DNA from: GCA-016699835 sp964543905
GTDB taxonomy: Bacteria; Planctomycetota; Phycisphaerae; Phycisphaerales; UBA1924
Assembly (NCBI GenBank): GCA_964543905.1
Contig: CAZIZO010000009.1
Span: 71,560-135,559, forward strand
Direction of reading: 5' to 3'
Length of the DNA: 64,000 nucleotides
Both the position numbers and the translations under genes were made by a program. The stretch's first letter is position 1, and each line of letters opens with the position of its first letter. Positions 8,915-18,391 of this stretch are shown here, one piece after another. The notes beneath the pieces are model-generated. The model was not told where the DNA came from and searched no databases. It worked only from the letters and a program-made list of their open reading frames with translations.

Positions 8915-10378
8915 TTACAGCAGCGTCCCCCGGAGGATCATCATGGCCGACGTGAAGTAGATGATGATCCCCGTCACGTCCACCAGAGTCGCGACAAAGG
9001 GAGTCGAACTCCCCGCCGGGTCGAGTTTGCACTTTTTGAGCAGGAAGGGCAGCATGGCGCCCATGATCGAGCCCCACAGGACCACGCCCACCAGGCTCAC
9101 CGCGATCGCCACCCCCAGCACGGTGTAGTGGCTTTGGACCGTGAAATCGAGCATGCGATTGCCCGTTTCCGGGTCGATCACGGGCTCGTGTGTGATCGGA
9201 TCGACCTTGTCCTCGACCCACCAGCCCATCCAGCCCCAGAGGTTGATGCGGAAAAGTCCGATGGCCCCGATCATCAGGCCCAGGATGCCCGCGACCGCGA
9301 GTTCTCGACGCAGCACCCGCCACCAGTCGGAGATCTGGATCTCCCCCAGGGCGAGCGCACGGATGACCAGCGTGGACGCCTGCGAACCCGAGTTTCCTCC
9401 GGAGGAAATGATCGCGGGAACAAACGCGGCAAGGACGGCCGCCTTCTTGATCTGATCATCAAAGTAGACCAGCGTGTTGCTCGTGAGCAGTTCGGAGAGA
9501 AAGAGCAGGGCCAGCCAGGGCGCACGCTTGCGCACCAGCCACGCCACGCTCGCCCGGTCGAAGGGCTCTTCGAGGGTGCCGACCGCACCCATCTTCTGCA
9601 TGTCCTCCGTCGCCGCCTGGCGCGCCACGTCCACCACGTCGTCGATCGTCACGATCCCCACCAGGATGCCGCGGGAATCCACGACCGGCAGCGCCGTCCG
9701 GTCGTACTTCGCCATCATCTCGACGGCATCGCTCTGCGGCTGATCGGCCCGGAGGACCTGGAACGAACGATTCATCAAACTCTCGATCGTCGTGCCCAGC
9801 GGCGAGAGCAGGATCGCCCGCAATCGAATGTCGTCGATCAGCGTGCCCAGGTCGTCCACGACGTACACCACGTTGAGCGTCTCGGCGTCCTTCCCGTACT
9901 GCCGGATGTACTCGAGCGTCTTCTCGATCGTCCATTCCGGTCGAACGCGGATGTAGTCGGGCGTCATCAGGCGACCCACCGTGCCCGGCGGGTAGCCCAG
10001 GATCGCCTGCGTGACCTTCCGCTCCTCGGGAGAGAGCGCCGCGACGATGCGCTGCGCGACCTCGTGCGGCAGTTCATCCAGCAGCCTCGCCCGGTCGTCG
10101 GCGCTCATCGATTCCACCACCCGGACCGAGCCCTCGGCCCCGAGTTTCTGGATCAGTTCTTCCTGCTTCTCCGGCGAGAGATACGAAAAGACATCGCCCG
10201 CATCGTTCCGCTGGAGAAAGCGAAATCCCAACGCCGCCTCGTCGGGAGAGAGTTCGGCCAGGATGTCGGCCACGTCCGCCGCCGGCAGGAAGTGCATGCA
10301 CTCGCGCAGTTCTCCCCACTGCGACTGCTGGATCAGTTCGCGGACCTCGGGCTCAAGGAGTTTGGCGGTTGGATTCAT
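8915..10378 (-). CDS. mgtE: Magnesium channel/transporter MgtE
   Basis: 487 residues. The layout is an N-terminal superhelical domain (1-130), two CBS domains (~138-255) that sense cytoplasmic Mg2+, and a pore domain of about five helices from ~283. Recognisable parts are GRLMTPDYIRVRPEWT, PVVDSRGILVGIVTIDDVVD, ISSGGNSGSQAST and STPFVATLVDVTG, whose aspartate (D467) lines the ion path in this family. Between pore helices a loop of about 40 residues (~377-415, WGWMGWWVEDKVDPITHE) looks longer than in well-studied MgtE proteins. Start at MNPTAKLLEPE; an upstream in-frame alternative would add 8 residues. Confidence 0.93.
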   Translation of the reverse strand: MNPTAKLLEPEVRELIQQSQWGELRECMHFLPAADVADILAELSPDEAALGFRFLQRNDAGDVFSYLSPEKQEELIQKLGAEGSVRVVESMSADDRARLLDELPHEVAQRIVAALSPEERKVTQAILGYPPGTVGRLMTPDYIRVRPEWTIEKTLEYIRQYGKDAETLNVVYVVDDLGTLIDDIRLRAILLSPLGTTIESLMNRSFQVLRADQPQSDAVEMMAKYDRTALPVVDSRGILVGIVTIDDVVDVARQAATEDMQKMGAVGTLEEPFDRASVAWLVRKRAPWLALLFLSELLTSNTLVYFDDQIKKAAVLAAFVPAIISSGGNSGSQASTLVIRALALGEIQISDWWRVLRRELAVAGILGLMIGAIGLFRINLWGWMGWWVEDKVDPITHEPVIDPETGNRMLDFTVQSHYTVLGVAIAVSLVGVVLWGSIMGAMLPFLLKKCKLDPAGSSTPFVATLVDVTGIIIYFTSAMMILRGTLL

Positions 10379-10465
10379 GCTCGCGCGGGCCTTCGCCCGC
10401 ACGTAGTCTAATCCCCAGCGCCCTTTCCCGGAAGCCCGACCCTGAAAATCCGCACGATCGTGCCG

Positions 10466-10930
10466 CTACGCCGCCTTCTCGTGCCAGCGCGGCGCCCGCA
10501 CCCCCGAGGGCGTGTTCGGCGCCTCCAGCCAATCCTCGGCCTTGCGAAATCGCAGTTCGGTCGGCATGGTCTTGCGATACCCGAGCAGACGGATGACCTC
10601 GAGCACATCCGTCCACGTCGGGTAATGCTTGTTGTTCGCCTTCTTGAACTCGTCGATCGCCACCAGGAACAAGAACTGCTCCTTGGTCATGTGGCCCTCT
10701 TCCGCCGACTTGGTAAAGTCGCTCAGACGCCGCCCGGGTCCACGCCGACGTGAAAACTCAGAACCTTCTCCCGATGCGTGCGAAGGATCACGCAGCGCGC
10801 GACGATCCGGAATGGTCCGGCGATCGACCACCGAGTCCGGAGGCGGGCCGCCGGCACGCCGGGGCTCGCCGTTCGAACTCAACCCTCCCTCGGGCCTGAT
10901 CGGGCTGCACTTTTCGTGATCGTCGGACAT
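10466..10930 (-). CDS. Hypothetical protein with conserved C-terminal core
   Basis: 154 residues. The first ~75 are low-complexity, charged and Pro/Arg-rich, likely disordered. The rest (MTKEQFLFLVAIDEFKKANN, then PTWTDVLEVIRLLGYRKT) looks like a small helical domain resembling conserved planctomycete hypotheticals. Two starts are plausible: the ATG at 10930, preceded by GGGGGAA, or the ATG at 10690 exactly before the core, preceded by AGAGGG. It lies 87 bp upstream of mgtE on the same strand. I do not recognise a function. Confidence 0.6.
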   Translation of the reverse strand: MSDDHEKCSPIRPEGGLSSNGEPRRAGGPPPDSVVDRRTIPDRRALRDPSHASGEGSEFSRRRGPGRRLSDFTKSAEEGHMTKEQFLFLVAIDEFKKANNKHYPTWTDVLEVIRLLGYRKTMPTELRFRKAEDWLEAPNTPSGVRAPRWHEKAA

Positions 10931-11032
10931 TGGATTTCCCCCAGGTCGCCCCTCGGGCGATCGGAGGAGCGCCCACCGCGCCCCCGGGAACAGGGGGACT
11001 CACGGCGACCACTCACCAACGCCAGGGACGAC

Positions 11033-11386
<354 letters not shown>

Positions 11387-11718
11387 CAAGCCACCCACCA
11401 CTGCTGTCACTCCCAAGCACGCTCGATCAAGACCCGAGCGTATTGCTCCGCCCGACCACGGGCGATCAAGACACTTCCAAGCGTCCCTTCCGAGCGCGGG
11501 AGGATATCGGTTCCACACGCCGGGTCCAGTGATCCGCACCATGGACTTGCAACCAAATCCGTCCGAAACACATGCCTCGCCACGCTCGCGTCCGATGCTA
11601 GAGAACTCCGCCGACCGACGCGTTCCCGCGCCGATGGGCGGTACAGTACAGGATTCCTCGCCGGTGTCAACCGGCGTCCACCCGCATCCACCCCGCCCCT
11701 CGTCCACCCGAGCCCCGC
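11387..11718. other. Divergent intergenic region
   Basis: 332 bp between the start of the acidic-protein gene and the start of the membrane-protein pair. It should hold both promoters. A TACAGT hexamer at 11642 could be a -10 for the plus strand, without a convincing -35. No open frame with coding character and no RNA gene was seen. Confidence 0.4.
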
Positions 11719-12291
11719 ATGAGTTCCGATACATCGCACGCCGCCAGAGAGGGGTTTCAACCTCACGCGCTCCTCGCCGCCGTCGCCTTCCCGGGCGCTG
11801 GGCACATGATCCTCGGCGAGGTGAAGCGCGGGGTCTATGCCGCCGTCGGCGTGCTCGGGCTCTTCCTCGGCGGCATCTTCCTGGGAGGGATCGACGTCAT
11901 TGATTCAAAGGAAGATCGCGTCTGGTTCCTCGGGCAAGCCTGCGTCGGGCCCCTCGCCTTCGGCGTCGATTACCTGCACCAAAACCACTTCAAGGTCCGC
12001 GATCCCGTCTCCGGGCGCCTCCGCTCCGCACGTCCCGATGAAGGGCGTGGACCCGACGGCACACCGCAGCGTCTCGAAATCGCCCCCGCCCCCAACACGC
12101 CCGCCGTTCCAACTCAACCCCCCAATCGCAAGTCCATCGGCAAGGTCAACGAACTTGGCACGCTCTTTGCCGCCATTGCCGGCATGATGAACCTCATCGT
12201 CATCATCGACGCCTCCTACCCCTCCAAGAGACCGGCACCGTCCCAAAGCCCCAACCCCGCCCCCAGCCTCCGACCGGAGGGCTCGGCATGA
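11719..12291 (+). CDS. Planctomycete-type membrane protein (DUF6677-like)
   Basis: 190 residues with hydrophobic segments at about 16-32 (LAAVAFPGAGHMILGEVKRG region), 38-58, 72-88 and 148-166. FPGAGHMILGEVKRGVYAA resembles a motif in planctomycete membrane proteins of unknown function that I associate with DUF6677; this name is from memory. The segment between ~100 and 145 is Pro-rich and polar. The stop overlaps the start of the next gene (ATGA), so the two are translationally coupled. Confidence 0.6.
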   Translation: MSSDTSHAAREGFQPHALLAAVAFPGAGHMILGEVKRGVYAAVGVLGLFLGGIFLGGIDVIDSKEDRVWFLGQACVGPLAFGVDYLHQNHFKVRDPVSGRLRSARPDEGRGPDGTPQRLEIAPAPNTPAVPTQPPNRKSIGKVNELGTLFAAIAGMMNLIVIIDASYPSKRPAPSQSPNPAPSLRPEGSA

Positions 12292-12542
12292 TGTCCTCCC
12301 TCCTCGCGTATCGCCCGTTCATCGATCCCATCGACGCGCACGGGTGGTGGTTCCTCCTCCTCCTGCCCATGGCGTTCTTTGTCGCACTCGCGTACAAGTC
12401 CGTTCGCGTCGCCGATCTCAAGGACCTTTGGAGAAACACCCTCGTCATGAGCGCCCAGATCACGCTCGCCATGATCGGCCTGGGGTTCGCGTTTTATCTG
12501 TTCGTCGAGCATCTCCTTCCGATCATCGTGCCCCGGTCGTGA
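12288..12542 (+). CDS. Small membrane protein coupled to upstream gene
   Basis: 84 residues with two transmembrane helices (about 17-36 and 54-78) and a charged connection (YKSVRVADLKDLWRN). The ATG overlaps the TGA of the preceding gene by four bases, implying translational coupling and a shared membrane complex. No family was recognised; the topology recalls cytochrome-oxidase-associated small proteins, but no such genes are nearby. Confidence 0.6.
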   Translation: MMSSLLAYRPFIDPIDAHGWWFLLLLPMAFFVALAYKSVRVADLKDLWRNTLVMSAQITLAMIGLGFAFYLFVEHLLPIIVPRS

Positions 12543-12554
12543 ACGAATCGCCCC

Positions 12555-12962
12555 TCACCCACCGCAACGCCCCTCGCGGCATCTGGGCGTCCTCCACGAC
12601 CACCTTCGTCGATTCTTCGCGAACCACGCGTACCCGCGATCACACAACCACTTGAGCCCGGGCCAGCCCGTGGGCGCCACCACCCACCCCCAGCCGACCG
12701 CGCGATACGCGCGCCGGATCACCTCCATCCCGCGCACCACCGTCCCGTCGGCCAGCACCCCGTGCACCTGCGTCCTCACCTCCTCGGGATCGAGTCCGAA
12801 CGTCGCGGCTTCAAATCCCCTCGCCGTCATGTCCACCCACCCGATCCGATTCCCTTCGCGATCCAACCCGCGAAGCAAGTTCGCCTGCGCCACGCAGGTC
12901 GGGCAACGCCCGTCATAGAGAATCGTGATCCGCGGCCTGTCCCTCAAGGCAGCCCCCCTCAC
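12555..12962 (-). CDS. DCC family thiol-disulfide oxidoreductase-like protein (DUF393)
   Basis: 135 residues beginning a thioredoxin-like fold with ITILYDGRCPTCVAQANLL, the DxxCxxC signature of the DCC1/DUF393 family, followed by WVDMTARGFEA and VHGVLADGTVVRGMEVIRRAY. The C-terminus has an aromatic/basic segment. The two cysteines suggest redox activity; substrates are unknown. Its start overlaps the stop of gpsA by four bases, so the pair form a coupled operon. Confidence 0.75.
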   Translation of the reverse strand: MRGAALRDRPRITILYDGRCPTCVAQANLLRGLDREGNRIGWVDMTARGFEAATFGLDPEEVRTQVHGVLADGTVVRGMEVIRRAYRAVGWGWVVAPTGWPGLKWLCDRGYAWFAKNRRRWSWRTPRCREGRCGG

Positions 12963-14089
12963 CCCACCCGCTCCGCCTTCTGCTCCCGGTTCATCAACTG
13001 CCCGATCGCCTCGATCGGGTCCACGCCCTCAAAGAGCACGGCATGCACCGAGGACGTGATCGGCATCTCCACCCGGTATTTTCGCGCCAAGGCCAGGACC
13101 GCCTTGGTCGTCGCCACACCCTCGATCACGTGGGGTGTTCGTGTCAGATAGGACTCGAGCGCCTCGCCCCGCCCCAGGGCCTCGCCGCACGAACGATTGC
13201 GTCCCTCGGGGCTGAAGCAGGTCGTCGCCAGGTCCCCGACCCCGGCAACCCCGAAGAACGTCTCGGGAGCCGCACCCATCGCCAGCCCCAGCCGAGCGAT
13301 CTCCGCGAGCCCGCGCGCGAGCAGCGCGCTCTTCGCGTTGTTGCCGGCCTGCAATCCGTCCAGCACGCCCGCCGCGATCGCGATGACATTCTTGACCGCG
13401 CCGGCCAACTCCACGCCCAGCACGTCCGGGTTGGTGTAGATCCGCAGCCAACTCGTGCTGAACAGACGCTGGATCTCCTTGGCAAAGCCCGGATCATCGC
13501 TCGCCGCGATCATCGCCGCCGGCAAGCACCGCGCCAGTTCCGGCGCGATCGTCGGCCCCGAGAGCGTCCCGATCCGTCTCGGCTTCCCGTCCGGATTATC
13601 CCGCCCCGTCCGCCGCAGCACGTCCGTGATGATCTGCGTCGGTCGCAGCAGCGTCGCGATCTCGATCCCCTTCGCCACGCTCACCACCCCCGCGCCGGGC
13701 GGAACGTGCGGCGCCAGCCGCTCCCATGTCTCCCGCATGTGCTGCACCGGGATTGCCGAGACGATCATCGTCGCGTCGCGCAGCGCGTCGGCATCGCTCA
13801 ACTCCACCTTCACGTCATCACTCAGAACGAACCCTTCGAGTCGGATCGACCTGCGCGTCTGCGCCACCCGTCCAACTTCCTCCGGGCTGTGCCCCCACAT
13901 CGAGACCCGCACCCCCTTGGTCGCAGGCGAACCCTCGAACCGCTTGTCGCCCCCTTGCTCGTTCGTCGTCAAGAGCCCCGCGCAGACCAAGCCCATCTGT
14001 CCTAATCCGAGCACCGTCACCTTCGGCAACGAGAGGCGATCGTCGCCCCGTCGATCTTGACCCCTACTTGGCGGCTTGGTTCGGGACAT
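12959..14089 (-). CDS. gpsA: Glycerol-3-phosphate dehydrogenase [NAD(P)+]
   Basis: 376 residues. It reduces dihydroxyacetone phosphate to sn-glycerol-3-phosphate for phospholipid synthesis. The Rossmann motif is VTVLGLGQMG; VSVAKGIE, LSGPTIAPELA, ELAGAVKNVIAIAAG (with the active-site Lys) and GVGDLATTCFSPEGRN are family marks. An N-terminal extension of ~23 polar residues precedes the Rossmann strand. An insert after the first helix (NEQGGDKRFEGSPATKG) makes it somewhat longer than the ~340-residue norm. The ATG at 14089 is the first sensible start. Confidence 0.92.
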   Translation of the reverse strand: MSRTKPPSRGQDRRGDDRLSLPKVTVLGLGQMGLVCAGLLTTNEQGGDKRFEGSPATKGVRVSMWGHSPEEVGRVAQTRRSIRLEGFVLSDDVKVELSDADALRDATMIVSAIPVQHMRETWERLAPHVPPGAGVVSVAKGIEIATLLRPTQIITDVLRRTGRDNPDGKPRRIGTLSGPTIAPELARCLPAAMIAASDDPGFAKEIQRLFSTSWLRIYTNPDVLGVELAGAVKNVIAIAAGVLDGLQAGNNAKSALLARGLAEIARLGLAMGAAPETFFGVAGVGDLATTCFSPEGRNRSCGEALGRGEALESYLTRTPHVIEGVATTKAVLALARKYRVEMPITSSVHAVLFEGVDPIEAIGQLMNREQKAERVG

Positions 14090-14331
14090 GTCCGTGGGTG
14101 CTCCCCTTCGACCTCGCGAGTCTGGGTCCAGTTCGGGTGAACCGCTCCGGTCAACCCATCGTACTGTAAGGCTGTCCCGGGCCCGGCAGTTGAATCTTGC
14201 GCGCCGCAGCCGGGCTAGGCTTGGCCCCTCGGCATTCGCCGTTCGCCCTTGGTCAAGCCGGAGGGCACGCCGGATTCTTTCCGCGCCTGTTCTGTCCTCG
14301 ACCGCATCCCGTTCCAGGTGGATCAACTCCT

Positions 14332-16398
14332 ATGGCTCACGATCACCAGCACGACCACAGCCACGCCCACGACCAGATCGCGCTCGGCGGCGATGCGCAG
14401 TGCTGCTCCCACCACGAGGTCAAGATCGACCGCTGGATCTTCCTCTGCCTCATCGGCGGGCTCCTCGTCGCGGTCACCACCGTCGCGAGTTGGTTGAAAC
14501 TCCTCCCGAACGAGACGGCCCAACTCCCGGCCATGCTCGGCGCGGTCCTGCTTTCCATCCCGCTCTTCATCGCCGCCGGCAAAGAAGTCTGGACCGCCCG
14601 CTTCTCCAGTTCCACCCTCGCCGCCATCGCCATCATCGCCGCCATCGCCACGGGTGAATACGTCCCCGCGGGCTGGCTCGCCTTCATCCTCGTGGTCTTC
14701 GGCCTGCTCGTTCGCCGGTCGGCCTCCGGCGCCCAACGCGCCATCCAGGAACTCGTGCAACTCACCCCCGACGTGGCCCGCGTCATCGAGAACGGCAACG
14801 AGCGCACCGTTTCCCTTGCCGACATCCGCGTCGGGATGACCGTCCGCGTCCGTCCCGGTGAAAATCTGCCCGTCGACGGGAAGGTCGTTGTCGGGCGATC
14901 CACCATCAACCAGGCCTCGCTCACGGGCGAAGCCGCCCCCGTCGAGGTCACCCAGGGCGATCAGGTCTATGCCGGCACGACCAACCTGACCGGCGGCATC
15001 GACATCATGGTGACGCAGATCGGCGCGGACACGACCATCGGGAAGGTCACACAACTCATCCGCCAGGCCGAATCCAGCCGCACCCCGCGCCAACTCCTGA
15101 TCGAGCAGGTCTCCCAGTTCTTCGTGCCGCTCGTCCTCAGCATCGCGGGCCTCGTGTGGTTCCTCATGAGCCAATCGGAAGACCCCGCGACCAGGGCCCG
15201 CGCCGCGGTCACCGCCGTCACCGTGCTCGTCGTCGCGTGCCCCTCGGCGCTGCTCCTGGCCTCCCCGTCGGCGATGCTCGCCGCCTTCGCCGCCGCCGCG
15301 CGGCTCGGGATCCTCATCAAGCAGCCCTCCTTCCTCGAAGCGTCCGCCAACGTCACCGCCGTCGTCCTCGACAAGACGGGCACGCTCACGACCGGCAAGT
15401 TCCAGGTCACCAAACTCGCCCCCGCCACGGGCGTGGACGGCGCCGACCTCCTCCGCGCCGCCGCCAACGGCGAGCAGCACTCCAACCACCCCCTCGCGCA
15501 ATCCATCCTCACCACCGCCAAGGCCGCTCGCATCACCATCGACGGCAGCAACGACTACCAAGAGATCCACGGCCGGGGCGTCAAGGCCAAGACCACGATG
15601 GGCGAAATCTGCGTCGGGCGCTCGAGTTGGCTCTTGGAAATGAGCCCCGCCATCAAGCCCGAGTTGGACGAGGTCGAATCCAAGATCGAGGGCATGACCG
15701 GCGTCCACGTCATGCGGAACGGGCAATACCTCGGCGCCGTCGGGCTTGAAGACACCACCCGCGCCAACGCCAAGAGCGTCATCAACAAACTCCGCGAACT
15801 CGGCGTCCGCAACATCGCCATGTTCACGGGCGACCGCCTCAGCGTCGCGAAACGCGTTGGCGCCGCCATCGGCGTGGACGCCATCGAGGCCGAGTGCCAC
15901 CCCGAGGAGAAGCACGAGCAGATCCAGGGCCTCGTCAAGGCCGGCTACCGCACCATGATGGTGGGCGACGGCATCAACGACGGCCCCTCCCTCGCCGCCG
16001 CCGACGTCGGCATCGCCATGGGCCTCCACGGGTCCGACATCGCCGCCAACTCCGCCGGCGTGGCGCTCATGAACGACGACCTCTCCCGCGTCCCCTTCCT
16101 CATCCAACTCGCTCGGCGTACCCGCGGCATCATCGGGCAGAACATCATCCTCTCCATCCTGATCGCGGTGCTCGGGCTGGTCCTCGCCGCCACCGGCACC
16201 CTCAGCAAGGCCGCCGAGTTCGCCCTGCCCCTCGCCGCCCTCTACCACTTCGTCGGGGACATCGTCGTGCTCGCGAACAGTTTCCGCCTCTTCCGCTTTG
16301 GCGAGGACTTTGCCGAGGCCGAGAAGCCCCAGGAGGGGCCCACCATCCGTCGTCGGGCCGCGAGCGTTCGCGGGCTCACCGCCGCCCAGCCCGCGTGA
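14332..16398 (+). CDS. P1B-type heavy-metal-translocating ATPase with CPS membrane motif
   Basis: 688 residues. A His-rich metal-binding start (MAHDHQHDHSHAHD plus CCSHH) replaces a ferredoxin-like MBD. Helices at ~34-56, 66-83 and 95-128 precede the actuator domain (TGE at 198-200). The ion-binding helix has CPS (303-305) instead of CPC, SPC or CPH. The P-domain DKTGT is at 347-351, the HP motif (H386-P387) in the N-domain, and GDGIND at 545-550. It exports a transition metal; the CPS motif leaves the ion uncertain (Zn/Cd/Co/Cu). A clear terminator follows, so it is monocistronic. Confidence 0.9.
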   Translation: MAHDHQHDHSHAHDQIALGGDAQCCSHHEVKIDRWIFLCLIGGLLVAVTTVASWLKLLPNETAQLPAMLGAVLLSIPLFIAAGKEVWTARFSSSTLAAIAIIAAIATGEYVPAGWLAFILVVFGLLVRRSASGAQRAIQELVQLTPDVARVIENGNERTVSLADIRVGMTVRVRPGENLPVDGKVVVGRSTINQASLTGEAAPVEVTQGDQVYAGTTNLTGGIDIMVTQIGADTTIGKVTQLIRQAESSRTPRQLLIEQVSQFFVPLVLSIAGLVWFLMSQSEDPATRARAAVTAVTVLVVACPSALLLASPSAMLAAFAAAARLGILIKQPSFLEASANVTAVVLDKTGTLTTGKFQVTKLAPATGVDGADLLRAAANGEQHSNHPLAQSILTTAKAARITIDGSNDYQEIHGRGVKAKTTMGEICVGRSSWLLEMSPAIKPELDEVESKIEGMTGVHVMRNGQYLGAVGLEDTTRANAKSVINKLRELGVRNIAMFTGDRLSVAKRVGAAIGVDAIEAECHPEEKHEQIQGLVKAGYRTMMVGDGINDGPSLAAADVGIAMGLHGSDIAANSAGVALMNDDLSRVPFLIQLARRTRGIIGQNIILSILIAVLGLVLAATGTLSKAAEFALPLAALYHFVGDIVVLANSFRLFRFGEDFAEAEKPQEGPTIRRRAASVRGLTAAQPA

Positions 16399-16993
16399 CC
16401 ACCCGCCTTCTCCACCACGCACCACCTCCACGCCGCTCCGCCCGGGAGCGGCGTTTTCGTTCGGGACGGCGTGACCATCTCAAACCGAACGCGTTCAAAA
16501 GAGCAACCCCGGCCGGGAGGGACCGGCCGGGGCGCCTACGGGACCGCAAGGCTCACCCCTCTTGACCTTCCTTGACTCCTCTCCCCCCGGGGAAAGAGAA
16601 TCTCGGAAAGCGCGGTCCCGGGGTTGGTGTGGGCACAAGATGTGGGAGGTGCCTTTGGGTTGCAACGCGGCCCAGCACGCCGCCTCACGCGCCCTCGACG
16701 CCGTTTTGCGCAGGGTGTTCACACTACCGAGGACAGTCGCTGACGTGCTCGTCCCCCACATCCGCGCAACACCCTCCTGCTATCATGCAACTCGTCCCCG
16801 CACCGGGGCGAATACCCCATCGCAAGGTCGGCGTGTCACTCGACCCCGTCTTTGCTCGCATGGTCATGTGTGCCGACGACCATGACCCGTCGGCGTGGTT
16901 CTTCCCAACCTCTCGTTGGTTCCCCCGAGGCCTCACACCCGCCAGTGATGCCGCGCCATCCTCTCATTTGGCGGATCAGTATCGGAGACGATC
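16399..16993. other. Gene-poor intergenic region
   Basis: 595 bp with no convincing open frame. It carries the terminator at 16431-16457 and a second GC-rich hairpin at 16507-16532 (CCCCGGCC / GGCCGGGG) whose minus-strand side is followed by TTGCTCTTTT, so it could terminate minus-strand transcription. The rest should contain the promoter of the HAF-repeat gene; no clear hexamers were recognised. Confidence 0.4.
16431..16457 (+). terminator. Intrinsic terminator of the P1B ATPase gene
   Basis: A 9-bp stem CGCCGCTCC / GGAGCGGCG with a 5-nt loop, followed by TTTTCG, 33 bp after the stop codon. Confidence 0.75.
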
Positions 16994-18298
16994 ATGAGTC
17001 TGCGCCGTTTCGTCGTTGCGTCGATGTTCACTTCGCTGCTCGTGTCCGTGGCGGGCGCCGCTCCCGCCACCTTTGCCGAACTTGAACTCCCATCCGGCGG
17101 TTGGACCGATCTCGAGGTCCTTGCCGTCTCCGGCGACGGGCGAGTCCTCGCCGGCAACCTCTACGACGCCTCCAACACGCCCCACGCCTACCGCTGGACG
17201 CGCACTACGGGATTCCAGATCGCCCCAACACCCTTCCGAGCCTCGGCCCTCTCTCGAAACGGTGCGGCCGTGCTCGGCTCGCGCCAAGTTCCGGGCTCCT
17301 CGGGCTCCTTCTCCGGATTTGCCGTTCGATGGGTCGGCAACCAGGTTACAGACATCGTCGGCCCTTCCGCCAACACCGTGTGGACCCCCACCGCCACCAA
17401 CGCCGACGGCACCATCGCGACGCTCACCGGACTGCTCGTCAGCCCCTTCAGCACCACGCGCGTCGGGCACATCTGGGCCGCCAACCCGCCTGCCAATCTG
17501 GTCCAACCCGCACCCGAATGGACCGTCTACGACCTGGCCGACGATGCCAGCGTCCTCGTGGGGCAGTCCGCCCCGTCTTCCATCTTCGGCGGCAATTCGA
17601 ACCTCTATCGCCCCTACCAGCGCGACGTGCTCGGCACGGTGATGACGGACCTCCGCGCCCCGTCGGGCGTCGAGGCCGAAGGCGAGGCCACGCGGATCTC
17701 GGGCGACGGCTCCACCATCGTCGGTCGCCTGACCGAGGGCAACTCCCTCGAACCTCGACGCGCGTTCATGTGGACCGCCGCGGGCGGGACACAGTATCTT
17801 TCGAGCGCCCTGGGCAACGACGCCTCCGTCTTCCCCCGAGGCATCTCTTACCGCGGCGACCTCATCGTGGGTGAAGAGCACGACGGACCCAACTTCAGCG
17901 TCGCGCTGATCTGGCGCGGCTTCGGCGCCGAGGAACTCATCGGCGTGCTCCGCCAGCAAGGCGCCGAGATCCCCGACCCCGCCGGCCTCGATCGCGCCCA
18001 GGCCATCAGCGCCGACGGGCTCACCATCATCGGGCAAGGCCATCTCAACTTCGGGCACCGGTTCTGGTTCATCGCCACCCTCGCCACACCTTGCGACGCC
18101 GATCAAGACGACGGCTCAGGCCTGGGCTTCCCCGACGGCGGGGTCACCACCGACGACCTCCTTTTCTACCTCACCCAGTTCGAGACCGGGCGTGAACGCG
18201 CCGACCTCGACGACGGCTCCGGGACCGGCACCCGCGACGGCGGCGTCTCGATCGACGATCTGCTCTACTTCCTCATCCGCTTCGAGGCCGGCTGCTGA
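16994..18298 (+). CDS. Secreted HAF-repeat protein with GC-type dockerin tail
   Basis: 434 residues with a signal peptide (LRRFVVASMFTSLLVSVAGA). The body contains repeated units of the type 'VSGDGRVLAG...AYRWT' (about residues 45-70, 235-265, 335-350), as in extracellular HAF-repeat proteins, likely beta-structured. The last ~67 residues are a duplicated calcium-loop module that starts CDADQDDGSG and ends LIRFEAGC. GGAG lies seven bases before the ATG at 16994. It is convergent with rpoN. Surface or extracellular location is inferred; no catalytic motif was seen. Confidence 0.75.
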   Translation: MSLRRFVVASMFTSLLVSVAGAAPATFAELELPSGGWTDLEVLAVSGDGRVLAGNLYDASNTPHAYRWTRTTGFQIAPTPFRASALSRNGAAVLGSRQVPGSSGSFSGFAVRWVGNQVTDIVGPSANTVWTPTATNADGTIATLTGLLVSPFSTTRVGHIWAANPPANLVQPAPEWTVYDLADDASVLVGQSAPSSIFGGNSNLYRPYQRDVLGTVMTDLRAPSGVEAEGEATRISGDGSTIVGRLTEGNSLEPRRAFMWTAAGGTQYLSSALGNDASVFPRGISYRGDLIVGEEHDGPNFSVALIWRGFGAEELIGVLRQQGAEIPDPAGLDRAQAISADGLTIIGQGHLNFGHRFWFIATLATPCDADQDDGSGLGFPDGGVTTDDLLFYLTQFETGRERADLDDGSGTGTRDGGVSIDDLLYFLIRFEAGC

Positions 18299-18327
18299 TC
18301 CCCACGCCTTCATTCCATCACGCACCC

Positions 18328-18350
18328 GCACGCACCACCCTGGTGCGTGC
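18328..18350. terminator. Hairpin between convergent genes
   Basis: A perfect 10-bp inverted repeat GCACGCACCA / TGGTGCGTGC with a 3-nt loop between the convergent stops at 18298 and 18392. There is no good T-run on either side, so its terminator role is inferred from position. Confidence 0.45.
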
Positions 18351-18391
18351 TGCTCGTTGGGGCGTCGGGGCTCGCCCGACCTCGAGCGCGA

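Noticed and set aside
14323..16431. Minus-strand open frame opposite the P1B ATPase
   Set aside because: Asp/Gly-rich shadow; all ATPase motifs are on the plus strand.
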